From: Liolophura sinensis
Lineage: Eukaryota > Mollusca > Polyplacophora > Chitonida > Chitonidae
Direction: 5' to 3'
Assembly (NCBI RefSeq): GCF_032854445.1
Contig: NC_088302.1
Location: 56,954,237-57,018,236, forward strand
DNA: 64,000 nucleotides
Shown here: positions 35,735 to 46,740 of the stretch, one piece after another
Numbering within the stretch: position 1 is the stretch's first letter
Layout of the letters: each line of letters opens with the position of its first letter
Translations under genes and position numbers: made by a program
The notes under the pieces: generated by a model
What the model saw: the letters and a program-made list of their open reading frames with translations, nothing else
Databases searched by the model: none
Told to the model about the DNA's origin: nothing

Positions 35735-35993
35735 CACTGTGGTGCTGCTTTACAGCGTGTGTCATAACGTACAGCACTTCTCCTTCCTGTAGACATGACA
35801 GCCCCGCACCGTGACACTGCTTTACAGCGTGTGTCATAACGTGCAGCACTTTTCCTTCCTGTAGACATGACAGCCCCGCATTGTGAGGCTGCTTTACAGC
35901 ATGTGTCATAACGTGTAGCACTTCTCCTTCCTGTAGACATGACAGCCCCGCACTGAGAGCCTGCTTTACAGCGTGCGTCATAACACTTTCAAT
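35735..35993. repeat. 72-bp minisatellite, 3.6 copies
   Basis: TTTACAGCGTGTGTCATAAC starts at about 35,749, 35,821, 35,893 and 35,965, an exact 72-bp period. Units contain CTTCTCCTTCCTGTAGACAT. Because 72 is 24 codons, minus frames of about 100 codons appear; these are artefacts. Confidence 0.9.
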
Positions 35994-35999
35994 CCTACA

Positions 36000-36258
36000 A
36001 GCATGCCGTACGTCCCCATAAGTCGTCTCCGTCAGTGACATACAAATTGTATTATTAATATTTTAAATGGCCCTTGGTCTGCACGTAAACCGGAAATTAT
36101 GGTCTGGCAAGGTAAAGGAGCAATCTGCACGACATGGACAGTCCTGGGACATGTTCTAAACACGTGTTAGAGTTTAACACGTAGTCTAAGACAGTTCTAT
36201 ATAGTTCTAAGCTAACTGTTTGCATAGAATATTATGAAATGAGGTCGCTGGTGTTCTC
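36000..36258. other. Short unique stretch
   Basis: No gene seen between two arrays. Confidence 0.4.
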
Positions 36259-37330
36259 AAGCATTGCTCTGAATCGGTGAGTAATACAGTAGGCATACAC
36301 AGGCATCGCTCTGAATCGGTGAGTAATGCAGTAGGTATACACAAGCATCCCTCTGAATCGGTGAGTAATGCAGTAGGCATACACAGGCATTGCTCTGAAT
36401 CGGTGAGTAATACAGTAGGGATACACATGCATCGCTGAATCGGTGAGTAATACAGCTGGCATAAAAAAGCATTTATCTGAATCGGTGAGTAACACAGCAG
36501 GTATACACAGGCATTGCTCTGAATCAGTGAGTAACACAACAGAAGCATTGTTCTGAACCGGCGAGAAATACAGTAGAAATACACGCATTGGTCTGAATCG
36601 GTGAATAATACAGTAGGCATGGATAGGCATTACTCTGAATCGGTGTGTAATGCAGTAGGCAAACAAAGGCATTGTTCTGAATCGGTGAGTGGTACAGTAG
36701 GCATACGCAGGCATTGCTCTGAATCGGTGAACAATACAGCAGAAATACACAATCATTGTTCTGAATCGCCGAGAAATACAGTAGGCATGGACTGGCATTA
36801 CTCTGAATCGGTGAGCAATACAGTAGGCATGGACAGGCATTACTCTGAATCGGTGAGCAATACAGTAGGCATGGACAGGCATTACTCTGAATCGGTGAGC
36901 AATACAGTAGGCATGGACAGGCATTACTCTGAATCGGTGTGTAATGCAGTAGGCAAACAAAGGCATTGTTCTGAATCGGTGAGTAATACAGCAGGCATAC
37001 ACATTCATTGTTCTGAATCGATGAGTAATACTGCAGGCATACAAAGGTATTGTTCTGAATTGGTGAGTAATACAGTAGGCATTCAAAGGTATTGTTCTGA
37101 ATTGGTGAGTAATACAGTAGGCATGCACAGGCATCTCTCTGAATGGGTGAGTGGTACAGTAGGCATACACAAGCATTGTTCTGAATCGTTTTTTGCGATA
37201 TAGTAGACACACAAAACATTGCCTTGAACAGGTGTACAATATAGTAGGTATACACAAGCATTGCACTAAACCGGCGTACGAAGTAGTAAGTACACTAACA
37301 CATCGCTCTGAATCGGCTGACGATATTGTA
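36259..37330. repeat. 42-bp minisatellite, about 25 copies; carries the longest ORF in the window
   Basis: Unit: GCATTGCTCTGAATCGGTGA, then GTAATACAGTAGGCATACACAG. The minus strand is open for 401 codons (36,232-37,437) with YCITHRFRAMPVYA repeats. Another minus frame (CLLYYSPIQSNACV repeats) and a plus frame of 200 codons (HCSESVSNTVGMDR repeats) are open at the same time. Three open frames at once is what a 14-codon stop-free unit produces, so I do not call a gene. A three-unit sub-block (GCAAACAAAGGCATTGTTC) recurs near 36,659 and 36,953. Confidence 0.9.
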
Positions 37331-38495
37331 TATATAAGTATAAGCGTCATGTCCGACATTCGTATAACATTCGTAGTCGGTAAAGGGCGTTCCAAATCGA
37401 TAATCGCAAGATCCATTTCCAAAACAACGTTTAACACTAGCTCCCAGAGACAAAGGTATGTAAGAAATTATACAAACAGGAAATAAAACCGGTAACACAC
37501 AAGAGAGAAGCGGTCATCAGTTTTCAATGATGCCTGCCAGACAGTGGACATTCCAGGCATGGATTCCATATCAAAGTTCAAATTCGTAGTCCATGAATGA
37601 GTTCCAGATCAAGTAACAATTAAACAAGGTATCTCAGTCGCTTTGATTGCAACTGTTCATAAAGGCATCATGCAGATGAAATGAGCATGGCTGCCTTTAC
37701 AGCCCCTAGCCCCAAGTTAAGCGGTATTAGATACAGTACAGACCTTAAGCGAACAGACTGTGATTCAAAAGTAACGAACGATTAAGTCTTTCCCATTAAT
37801 ATGTAAGGATCTCATACTACAAGAGGCGCCATCTATGATGTTACACATGACATACTGTCTGCATAAAAGCTGTCTACAAGATAGACGGTTACACTCGGCA
37901 CCCAGCGCCATCTATGTTGTTAAATACCATGTACGCGATAGATCTGTACCGGTACATAAGGATAATAGCGCCGTCTATGAGGTTGATGGCAATGAAAATC
38001 GCTAAAGATTCTAAACGCTCTGTCCATGCCTGCCAACGAGAGTGTTATACTCATTATAAAATTTGAGAAACTTAGAATGAAGGAGTTTGTTGAAGTATCC
38101 TTGACAAACTAGTTTTTGAACAAACAACTTGTGACGCTTTATTGCTTCTGACGTTAATGTAACGGTGACCTGTTTTAGTAAATACCGAGACAATTAACGA
38201 CGATATTCTTTCAATAAGATCTTTGTGAGGAATTGTAGTATAGCATTTATTTTGGCACGTGACACTGCTTTGTGTTTTTCTTAAGTATGTAAAACGTTTA
38301 CTCTGTGATTATTTACTTACAATTCACATAAAACCACCGCCATCTTTTATACTTGTACTTCCTCGGGATAGATCAAGACTCCTGTAACTTTATTCCCGCC
38401 ATGCTTTGTTTTCTATAAACATGTTTTCTAATTATACTTACGGTGAATAAATTCAATACAATATAATACAACACAGCATCAGGCAACCATGGTCA
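37331..38495. other. Unique DNA with three CGCCATCTATG-like boxes
   Basis: GGCGCCATCTATGATGTTA (about 37,825), GCGCCATCTATGTTGTTAAA (about 37,906) and GCGCCGTCTATGAGGTTGA (about 37,969) are three related short boxes within 165 bp. They partly match the GCCxxCTxxTGG core of insulator-type CTCF sites. No gene seen. Confidence 0.35.
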
Positions 38496-38702
38496 TTACT
38501 GTATCAACATGGCGCCCAGCTCTTGAACATTCCGGGGTTGACGTTTCAAGGCACAAAGCCATCTTCCAAAAGCATCTCATACGTGTTCGATGAGACTGAG
38601 GTCAGGAGATCGCAGTGGCCACTCCATGACATCAATACATCCATTTTGTATGAAATTTCGTGTCAAAGGAGCTGTGTGTGGGGGTCGGATTGTCATGTTG
38701 GA
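38496..38702 (-). pseudogene. Tc1-type transposase fragment (DD34E), decayed
   Basis: On the minus strand the translation includes LTRNFIQNGCIDVMEWP and RSPDLSLIEHV, then a stop where the family has Trp, then DAFGRWL and QPRNVQELGAML before another stop. The block WP-SPDL-IEH is the C-terminal catalytic signature of Tc1-family transposases. HDN with PxPH lies upstream in a different frame, so there is at least one frameshift. The second Asp and the last Glu are 34 residues apart, which fits DD34E. Fragments may continue to about 38,830. Not functional. Confidence 0.75.
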
Positions 38703-39118
38703 TTACGGTTTGCAAGTGTCAGAACACACCGACCCAACATAAGGACGTCAGGGATGAAGAGGTGCTGCGCGCAAGAGGTTTCATGTGGCCTGGGCAGTTA
38801 CGTGACCCATAAACAGTGAGTTACTGGTAGTTGACGTTGTGGTCGTGAAACGATTATGCAAATTACCGAATTTGATTGTCCTCGGCATGTGTCGTCACAC
38901 GTGACTGTCCTGACCTGATGCGATCAGACTGTCAGCAATGGTCAGATGCGTCAGGTTAGACCCGGCGATTATTCTATTCTCCCATATTAACTACCTCGTA
39001 CTAGCCATTTTCAATATAATTCTTTTCTCCAAATGTGAAGTTTCTTTTTTTAAAAAGTGTAATAATGACAGGTAAGTGGTGTACAAAGTAATAAGAATAC
39101 GTAAGTGTTACACCGAAT

Positions 39119-39155
39119 CGGTGTTTTACGCAGAATATTTCACCTATACAAAGTT
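39119..39155 (-). mobile_element. Scrap of SINE family 1 tail
   Basis: GGTGTTTTACGC joined to AGAATATTTCACCTATAC matches the tail domain in minus orientation with an 8-10 base deletion. Nothing of the body remains. Confidence 0.5.
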
Positions 39156-40394
39156 AGCAAGTTTAGTATCTTGAGGAAATGCCATATACACAAGCTATGC
39201 CAGTTTTTGAAAAACTTTAATGAACATAATTAAAAATACACAGCTACAATTGACCAGCTGCTGGACAAAACATAAAATCATCAACCAGGCTGAATGAAAA
39301 GCTCTATGTTTGAGAGATGGCAAATTATATGTACACCGAAATGTACTAATAACAGTACGTCTGCCGAGGAAATTGAGGACTTCATTACTACTTCTTTTGT
39401 CATACCCCTACAGTATAACCCTTATAGGTTTTTGTCACGGGTTGCACTATTTCCTTCATGCCAAGCACGGCATGCATACAATTACACAGAAATTCAGTCA
39501 ACCTTAAAACACCGTTCATTCTAAATTACTCCTCTACAGGACCATTTCAAGCCATTTTTCTTGGAAAATAGCGGATTATTACCCCGTTGTGTCTTTCTGC
39601 AAGAAAGTTCCTGGGAAATGTTTCGCGGTGTTACCTTAGTATTATGGGATGTGAGGACGTTCATCCCCGTGATATGAAGACAGTCATATAACAGAATAAT
39701 TCAGTTTCCGCCAGATTCTCACATAGCTGCCCTCAACCGAACGTCTAGCGTCTGTTAATATGGGCTGACGTTCTGTTCATATTCAGAATCATATATCGAC
39801 AGTATGACCAGAGATATCAAACAAACGCCAAGGTAAACTTATCATTGCTAAACGGCGTCGTAAAAAGGGGGTGATTTCTGCCAGCAGCCTCAGTCTCTTC
39901 GCACAATGGTAATAACGTAATAAGATATTAATGATAATGTTTTTATACCCTATTGGATAAAGTTGTTTCTACCATCAATATAAACAATTACACGTTTGTT
40001 ACTTGACTTCTTTATCTAATATTTGTATATTTTATAAATCCAATTGCACCATTCGACAAAAAAGTGATTTGTAACGAGAGTCAAATAAAAATAAATTCAT
40101 ACTTCTGCCGGAAATGCTACGAAGATTCATGTCTCTCATCTGTAAGCTCTGTAAATAGTCCCAAGCAACTGATAAGAAATCAACAGGACGTTGTCATAAT
40201 CTAATTGTCAATAATCTAATATAAACGCAGTACCAAATCCAGTTTGTCGCGGGGAAGAAGCTCAGATTTAGATACAAACATAAGAAAAATGCACGGTATG
40301 TGTAACCTGGGCGTTCTCATATATGTAGGTAGAACACAATTTGAACAGGTGAACGATAAACATGCAAGCAGTCTTTATACATCACAAAATAATT
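39156..40394. other. Unique DNA, no gene seen
   Basis: A 76-codon plus frame at 39,294-39,524 (starts MKSSMFERWQIICTPKC) lacks clear splice signals. The remainder is AT-rich. Confidence 0.35.
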
Positions 40395-40515
40395 TTATGG
40401 AATAGATTCGCAAACGATGATGTGCATACTTGTCTCAGGTGGCTGGCTGGTGTCGGTACATGGTTGATTCTGACTGATCTCTAGGGCGAACTGCCCGCGT
40501 ACCTGGCTGATTACC
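40395..40515 (-). CDS. Candidate terminal coding exon, unknown gene
   Basis: On the minus strand CTGCCTTATGTAACTTGCAG is a strong acceptor with a TAAC branch-like motif. It is followed by one phase base and 39 open codons to TAA: begins VISQVRGQFALEISQNQPCT and ends HIIVCESIP. The frame is also open upstream to an ATG at 40,617. No poly(A) signal of the AATAAA form is seen just downstream. No domain recognised. Confidence 0.3.
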
Positions 40516-41071
40516 CTGCAAGTTACATAAGGCAGCTCAATAAGGCTGCTTATGCCACATTGCCCAGTTAAACTCAATTGTCCATCATTTATCGACCAGC
40601 GCATTATTGCCAAGGTATACATAAGGTATTTATGTCAGCCAATTAGCCTTTAGCATTTGCAGAGCTGCGGACTAGCTTTAGGTCGCGGTTTGTGGTCAGG
40701 ATGAGACAAGGAAGCCCGGAATTGCTTGTCGCGTTGTACACTATCACAGTTCTCTCGCGCACCCCTTACTGTAAGACCAAGCTTAGTCGGTTACAATCTT
40801 GCCAACCTAAAAAATTAGCACGTCTGTTATAATTGAATCTAATGCAGTGATCATAGTAAATGAGTTAATTGGAGGAAGCGATGGGCTATGTATTAAATGT
40901 TCAGAGTAACATTAGACAATAATTCCGGTGCTCTGCCACTGATTCCCGTTATTACTAGCCGACCTCGCTGGCCTTCAATGCATACATGATTCGCTTAGTT
41001 GATAAATGACTTTTGGCGATTGGTATTCTGACATTTCTCCCAAATTATTTATGCAATTGGAGGCAAATAAA

Positions 41072-41131
41072 ATGGCATTTAGAAGGCTGGTGTTTCTTGG
41101 ACTGGTTGTTGTAATGGGCTGTCTACCCCAA
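41072..41131 (+). CDS. Signal-peptide first exon of an unknown secreted or membrane protein
   Basis: ATG at 41,072 has an optimal context (AAATAAAATGG). The 20 codons read MAFRRLVFLGLVVVMGCLPQ: a short basic n-region, a hydrophobic core and then small or polar residues. The frame ends exactly at CCCCAA|GTATGT (41,132-41,137), a good 5' splice donor, leaving phase 0. A first exon carrying only the signal peptide is common for animal secreted proteins. The next exon was not found within the following 1.8 kb. The frame would otherwise run to 41,209. Confidence 0.45.
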
Positions 41132-41137
41132 GTATGT

Positions 41138-42945
41138 TATTGCATTAATCTATCAATAGTAAAAGCTGACATCAGCTATTTACATATTGCTTATTACATC
41201 ACAGCGTAGCTCTACATACGCATTTCTTAATAAATGGACACAAAACGAAAACTCATGTATGATTATTTACTTGTGCATACCGTGCGTGCTCGTGAACACC
41301 GCATGTACTCGTGAATACCCTATTTGCTCCTTTAAATGTCTTATAAAGATTTTTGGCCATTTTGTGAAGTCAGGATGGAGCTTATATCTCATCTAATTAC
41401 CATTGTCACACTTTAATGACCCAGTAAGAGAGCGTAAGTTAATCGGCAGTGCGGAAGTCTGTGCCGACATCTTGACAACATGACAACATGAGACAATCAC
41501 GAAAAAGAACTCTGAATACTGGGCAGCGATAGAACAACTATCTTTGCACCACCTTCATATGTTTGGAATTAAACACATTGATTTCAATATCTTTTGAGGT
41601 GTCCAGATCCCTTTATGTTATCGCATTGCATTAATAGTTGATCTTAACACACACTGAATGAAAACGCCCGTTATGCATTTTCATTAATAAACATTATTAA
41701 ACGACGAAGAAGCTCCAAAATATGGTTATTGCCGTTAATATACATTATACACCATTGAACAAAGAAAGAACGGACCAAATTGCCAATGGTTTATTATTTT
41801 TGTTGACTTCATGCATGGCAGCAAGGCGTCACCATCACAAGAGTGTAGTATGTTCTTCTCTTTACAGTTATTCCTATCCACGTGATACCGCTGTAGATCT
41901 AATTTAAATGTTGCGGGAAGCCTCACCTTCTGAAGGGATTAATGTGGGTCACATTAGTGGACAATATGGCAGTCGCTATTAGATAATCAAATAAATATAT
42001 AAACCTTTTGATGCTTTCCTTTGAATTTATGTATACAATAATTAGTTACCAGTGAATGACTGACATTAACACTTTTGTTGTAACGAAATAATTGGTGATT
42101 AATAGTACATATGCCTGTACGTTCTTCAATAATGTAAAAAAATTATAGATAAATCGTTAGCCCATAACATGTATCACTTTCAAAGTGACCCTACAGGCGA
42201 TGCGTGGTATAAGCCTTTTCTAAACTATTCTGCCTTGAATGACGGCAAACAATGAAGATCAGGAGCATGCAGAAAGCCCAGTAGAACCCACAACTGCACT
42301 CCTGTACACAATCGATATCCTTCTAAACCTCCGCTCATTTTAATGTCCATCTGGTTTATGTTCCTCGGTCAAGATAAATCCACACCGTTTATGGACGTAT
42401 ACCAGTAAACATTGTATACGCCGTGCTATTCCGCAATAAAACAGACGGGCTAAAGTAACCTCAATGTCCCAGAAAATCACTGGATAAACCATAAAATGTC
42501 TATTCTGACACATGTAACACGCATCCCAAATCGGAGTTCCAGGACATTTTGTGGTATCATTTCGAATAGAAAATATGATAACCTATTTGTATCTTGAAAG
42601 CCTCGCATAAAGGGACTTATTTAAGCACCGTTGTCTTTCACATAAATACGAAGACATGAGATTGTTTCTATCGAAATCTTGCATGTCTCAAATCATAGAA
42701 AGATTCCAAAGCACCAAAAGCTTTTCTGCTGTTACCATTATGAAATGTAAACACTCTATAAAGAAGACTTGAGCCATGAAGCACTACAGAATAAAACCAA
42801 TAAGCACATCCAAAACGTCCCACGGGCAATAAACTTTAAATAAAAATCCGTGTGATACCAAACTGACCTTCTTGTGTCAGGAAAACATTGTTTAAAAAGT
42901 TGGCACTGTCTCTCATTGATCTGTGTGGTTATCCAAGTCATCGTT
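41138..42945. other. AT-rich unique DNA, possible intron
   Basis: No exon with good boundaries, repeat or element was identified. If the exon at 41,072 is real this is probably its first intron. Confidence 0.35.
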
Positions 42946-42954
42946 GTACCTATA

Positions 42955-43220
42955 GGGGCCTCCGTGGCTCAGTTGGTTAGCGCGCTTGCGCAACGTAATG
43001 ACTAAGGAACCTCTCACAAATGCGGTCGCTGTGAGTTCAAGTCCAGCTCATGCTGGCATCCTCTCCGGCCGTACGTGGGAAGGTCTTGCAACAACCTTCA
43101 GATGGTCGTGGGTTTCCCCGGCTCTGCCCGGTTACCTACCACCATATTGCTGGCCGCCGTCGTGTAAGTGAAATATTCGTGAGTACGGCGTAAACCACCA
43201 ATCAAATAAATAAATAAAAA
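42955..43220 (+). mobile_element. SINE family 1, full length, intact Pol III boxes
   Basis: Sense orientation, starting GGGGCCTCCG and ending in an (AAAT)n tail. Exact A box TGGCTCAGTTGG at 42,965-42,976 and exact B box GTTCAAGTC at 43,035-43,043. Flanked by GTACCTATA at 42,946-42,954 and 43,221-43,229. The tail stem arms CGCCGT (43,155-43,160) and ACGGCG (43,185-43,190) are intact. Best reference copy for the family in sense orientation. A 61-codon frame inside it is incidental. Confidence 0.95.
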
Positions 43221-43229
43221 GTACCTATA

Positions 43230-45953
43230 CATGGGATATTAATCTCATTTTTTTTACATATTTTAACCGAAGCTTCAGGCCGCTTTCAGGTATATTCGAA
43301 ATTCATGCTTACTTCCAGCTACCATCTTCTAGTAAGGACGACACTGCGTCAGCCAGTGCTCTACCCGAGCACAAGATTTCGTGTGATGAAGGGCCAAAGT
43401 GATTGATAGGTTGTTTGTTTCTCACACCTTCACCGTCATCTTTAGCAATGGAATGAAATATAATAATGTTAAGTATTAAGACAAGAAAACAAGATGCCAG
43501 TAGTTAAACCAGGCTTCACAGATCGGTGTTTGAGGACATTATAGACGTCAAAAATCCCGTATAGTGCAAACGCGCTGTATGTATTTTTTCTGAACAGCCA
43601 GGTATCCGACTCTTGACCGGATCGTATAATCGTAGTACACAGTCCGAATTAAAAAATCATGTTCAGATGGCAGAGTTATAAAACAGAGATATGTATACGA
43701 GCGTTTTGGAGGCCAGGAGGAACACTAGGCTAACGGTCTGCATTGTCTTTCCTGGAGATCTCCGGTAGAGTTGCACATTCCGCTATTGATTTCTGGCCAG
43801 AACAGAATACAGATTTACACCACACGTACAAATATGATGCCCTGTTCGTGAGATGTCAATCAGAGGCTGCTACAGGGCGTCTGTGAGAGGAACACCCACT
43901 CAGATAGCGTCTCATTAGATATGGGACGTTATTTCCTTAAAGCATAAAACTCCTTGACATCAATATCATCAATCAACGGATTTGTTGATATTTAAGAACT
44001 CATTGTCATCAGTATCATAAATGATGAGTTCTGAGAGTTTGTGTGACAAATGACTTTACAGAATACAATGACATTTTGAAACTAGATTTAAGTCAAGATT
44101 CACCACGTTCAAAGCGAATATAAATCTTCGTCTTGAAGCCTTGGAAGTGATTCTCGTTTAGATATTTCTACATTTTCATTACATTCTCTGGAGTCAAGTA
44201 TTGATAAGAATTTCATGGGCTGCATATTGAATAATAAAGGCATGTATATTGGTTTTCCTTAGGTAAACATGGTTTCAAAGATTGCTCTCTGACGACATAT
44301 AACCCCTCAACTCGAGCCACGTCTTGCATCATTCCCAATCATATCGTATACTCCAAAGCCCTCCGTCTTTAAGCGGGTTTAACAAACAAAGGCTGTATCG
44401 ATATATGTACATGGGCACAATTGCAGCTTGCGTGAGCCTAATGGGCAACCCGCTCAGACAATACAGCAATCAATAGGCTCCGCCGGAGTGGTTACGTAGA
44501 CGCATCTCATCAACTTAACTACTTAACATATGTTTCACCTGAAGATCGGGAGCCGTAAAAGTCAAGTCGGCCCCTGCCCTTTAATCAATCGTCAACACTA
44601 GAGAAGCGCGAGTACAGACATGACCTGCTGTCTGTGTACTCCCAATTCACCAGCATTACCATGCATTGTATCAGCCCAACCCTCCTTGGTGCTTTGAGTG
44701 TCACTAAAGAGAGCAGAGCTGACACACAGAGTACTTCTCAATACTGACGACTTGGATGTATGGTGTGGACAATTGTCTAACGACTCGTACCATGCAGTCC
44801 TGGCTCGTGTGACTCCCATCTAGCACCTGGACGATGACCAGGACAAAGACTCATCGTGTCACAACGTGTTTCTGCTGTCTCACACACGATTGTCCACGGG
44901 CACATCGGGGTAAGGTCGATTGCCTGGCACTGATATCTTCCCATGCACCGCAGTGTTCAGAGCATCGACAGGATATTCCTGGTCAAATCAGATATGATAC
45001 TGCCAATGGAATATCTGTAAATCTGACCTTCATCAGCATTTTTGATACAACACACGAATGACATCAAATTTTGGCGCTTGTCAGGGCACAATGTAACAGA
45101 GCGTGCTCTTGATTTTATTCCAAATAGTTTCGCATAAAAATTGTTGAACAAAATTGCTTCCTAAATGTTAACCTGTAAACAGTTTGGGAAAACATTAAAT
45201 ATGTCAGACTTGATGCAAAAGGCCAAATAAAGACGATCGACAGGCGCGATCGATGACACAATATTTTCTCATATTTGCACACTCCACCACGCTGGGAACG
45301 ATTAACTTGATAGATTGCGCATATTATTCGCTTGACGCTTAGTGAATTAGAAAACAATGGTGCACACCAATATGCCAGTGGAGGAGCAGAGGCTCAGCTC
45401 GTAGGCACGACTTTCCACAACAGGCGTTTGGTGATTTGATAACATCTTGTCCTTAGTTTTTAACAAAACAGGCTTTCATAACATAGCAACACGGGGTGTA
45501 AACTGACTTTCTTAAAACGACGAAGACAATGTGATGTAAAGAGACTTGCATCTTGATCTAATCAATTAAATACGAAATATCTTACATAACGGTTTTAAAG
45601 TACGGTTTCCACAGCGTCTGTCGCAGCTAAATACGTGATACATGAATGCAAAATGACTGCTGGCATTATTGTGCCAATTTGTAATGAAGAATAATTGATT
45701 ACTTTACTGATTAGTGGACTTAAAGTATATTTTGCATTGCATTGGTGGACAGGAAAACGGAGTGTCCGGTGTAACTGTCAGATTTATGCACGTGAAGCTG
45801 ACAAATTCTTACCGGCATAGCACTCTCAATATGTATGATTTATTTTGAGAAAGGCAAGTGATCTTAACACAGCTTCATTTAAGACCATGAGAAACATGTA
45901 AATATTCCTAGGAGTGATGTTCACTAATCCCCCGGACCCTCCCCCAACCAGGA
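43230..45953. other. Unique DNA with a few unresolved exon-like frames
   Basis: At 43,734-43,886 a 50-codon plus frame follows a stop (includes SFLEISGRVAHS and KYDALFVRCQSEAATGRL), with a GTGAGA donor-like site overlapping its stop. At 44,834-44,910 a plus frame starting MTRTKTHRVTTCFCC meets CGGG|GTAAGG. At 44,598-44,819 a minus frame is open for 73 codons. None can be ranked without transcripts. The rest holds nothing recognisable. Confidence 0.25.
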
Positions 45954-46084
45954 CAACCAAAGCAATGGAGGTGAGCAACCAAAGCAATGGAGGTGAGCAA
46001 CCAAAGCAATGGAGGTGAGCAACCAAAGCAATGGAGGTGAGCAACCAAAGCAATGGAGGTGAGCAACCAAAGCAATGGAGGTGA
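45954..46084. repeat. 22-bp minisatellite, 6 copies
   Basis: Nearly perfect copies of CAACCAAAGCAATGGAGGTG plus AG. Very low divergence implies recent expansion. Confidence 0.95.
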
Positions 46085-46290
46085 ACATTACCTTTCGCAA
46101 ATCTGTACTATTTATCATCTAACATAACATATGTTGCCAAGTAACTAAAGTGTCAAAGGTCTTTCCTATAAAGCCATATGAACTTGTTTTTAACCATCGT
46201 TTGAAGTGATCGTCAGAAAATACCATGAAAATAGCTCGTTAATACACTCCGTTTTTACACAGAATCTTACACACAATCTTAAACACATAC

Positions 46291-46436
46291 TTTGCCCAAC
46301 CATCCTCTAAGTAAGAGTTTTCACTTGCTGCACGACACCAACAGTTTTCGATAACGTGATGCGCCTGGTCTTTAATCGACAGCAACGTATACCCACAAAG
46401 ACAGCAAAACTGCTGCGGTGAAGTGGAAGCTGCCAT
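46291..46436 (-). CDS. First coding exon, Cys-rich N-terminus, unknown gene
   Basis: ATG at 46,436 on the minus strand opens a 48-codon frame starting MAASTSPQQFCCLCGYTLLS and including HHVIENCWC, ending at GGCAAA|GTATGT (intron from 46,290), phase 2. The C-x2-C and H-x5-C-x-C spacing could be a small zinc-binding module; I do not recognise a named family. It lies head to head with a plus-strand frame, which fits a shared promoter. Without splicing the frame would stop at 46,239. Confidence 0.45.
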
Positions 46437-46540
46437 ATTAAAATGAACGAAATATCAACTACGATGAACGAAATATCAACTACGACAACTAAAAGCATCC
46501 TGCCATTTGATTGGACACGCCAGTGCAGCTTGGACGCCAA
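46437..46540. promoter_or_regulatory. Possible bidirectional promoter with CCAAT box
   Basis: The gap between the minus ATG (46,436) and the plus ATG (46,541) has ATTGG at 46,510-46,514, which is CCAAT on the minus strand. It also has a perfect 21-bp tandem duplication (46,443-46,463 and 46,464-46,484, starting ATGAACGAAATATCAACT). CCAAT boxes are typical of divergent animal promoters. If translation of the plus gene starts at 46,443 instead, the duplication is coding (MNEISTT twice). Confidence 0.35.
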
Positions 46541-46734
46541 ATGAATGATTTACTTGTGCAGATTTTTCCAGGCAAATCTCCAAATTTGGCTAAGAAGTGC
46601 ACAGAATGGAACAGTGAGTACGGCGAGCATTTCCTTTTTGGAGATTTAAGAAACAGTTCTTATTGGAGATTTAAGCGAAGAAGAAATAAACGACGTAGAA
46701 ATGATATTTACGGTAAGACCTGTTGTTGATAAAG
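46443..46734 (+). pseudogene. Coding exon with broken reading frame (25-bp insertion), unknown gene
   Basis: From ATG at 46,541 the frame reads MNDLLVQIFPGKSPNLAKKC and on to EYGEHFLFGDL, then goes out of frame. TTGGAGATTTAAG occurs at 46,638 and again at 46,663, so 25 bp are inserted. After the second copy the coding sequence resumes in another frame as LSEEEINDVEMIFTVRPVVD, ending at AAAG|GTAAGG (exon end 46,734). A further open frame from 46,443 (MNEISTT twice, then SILPFDW) would join with one more small frame change near 46,512. It may be a pseudogene, a frameshift allele or an assembly artefact. No family recognised. Confidence 0.45.
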
Positions 46735-46740
46735 GTAAGG

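Noticed and set aside
43734-43886. TIR-domain box 1 suggested by KYDALF
   Set aside because: The rest of the box and other TIR motifs are missing in this 50-codon frame.
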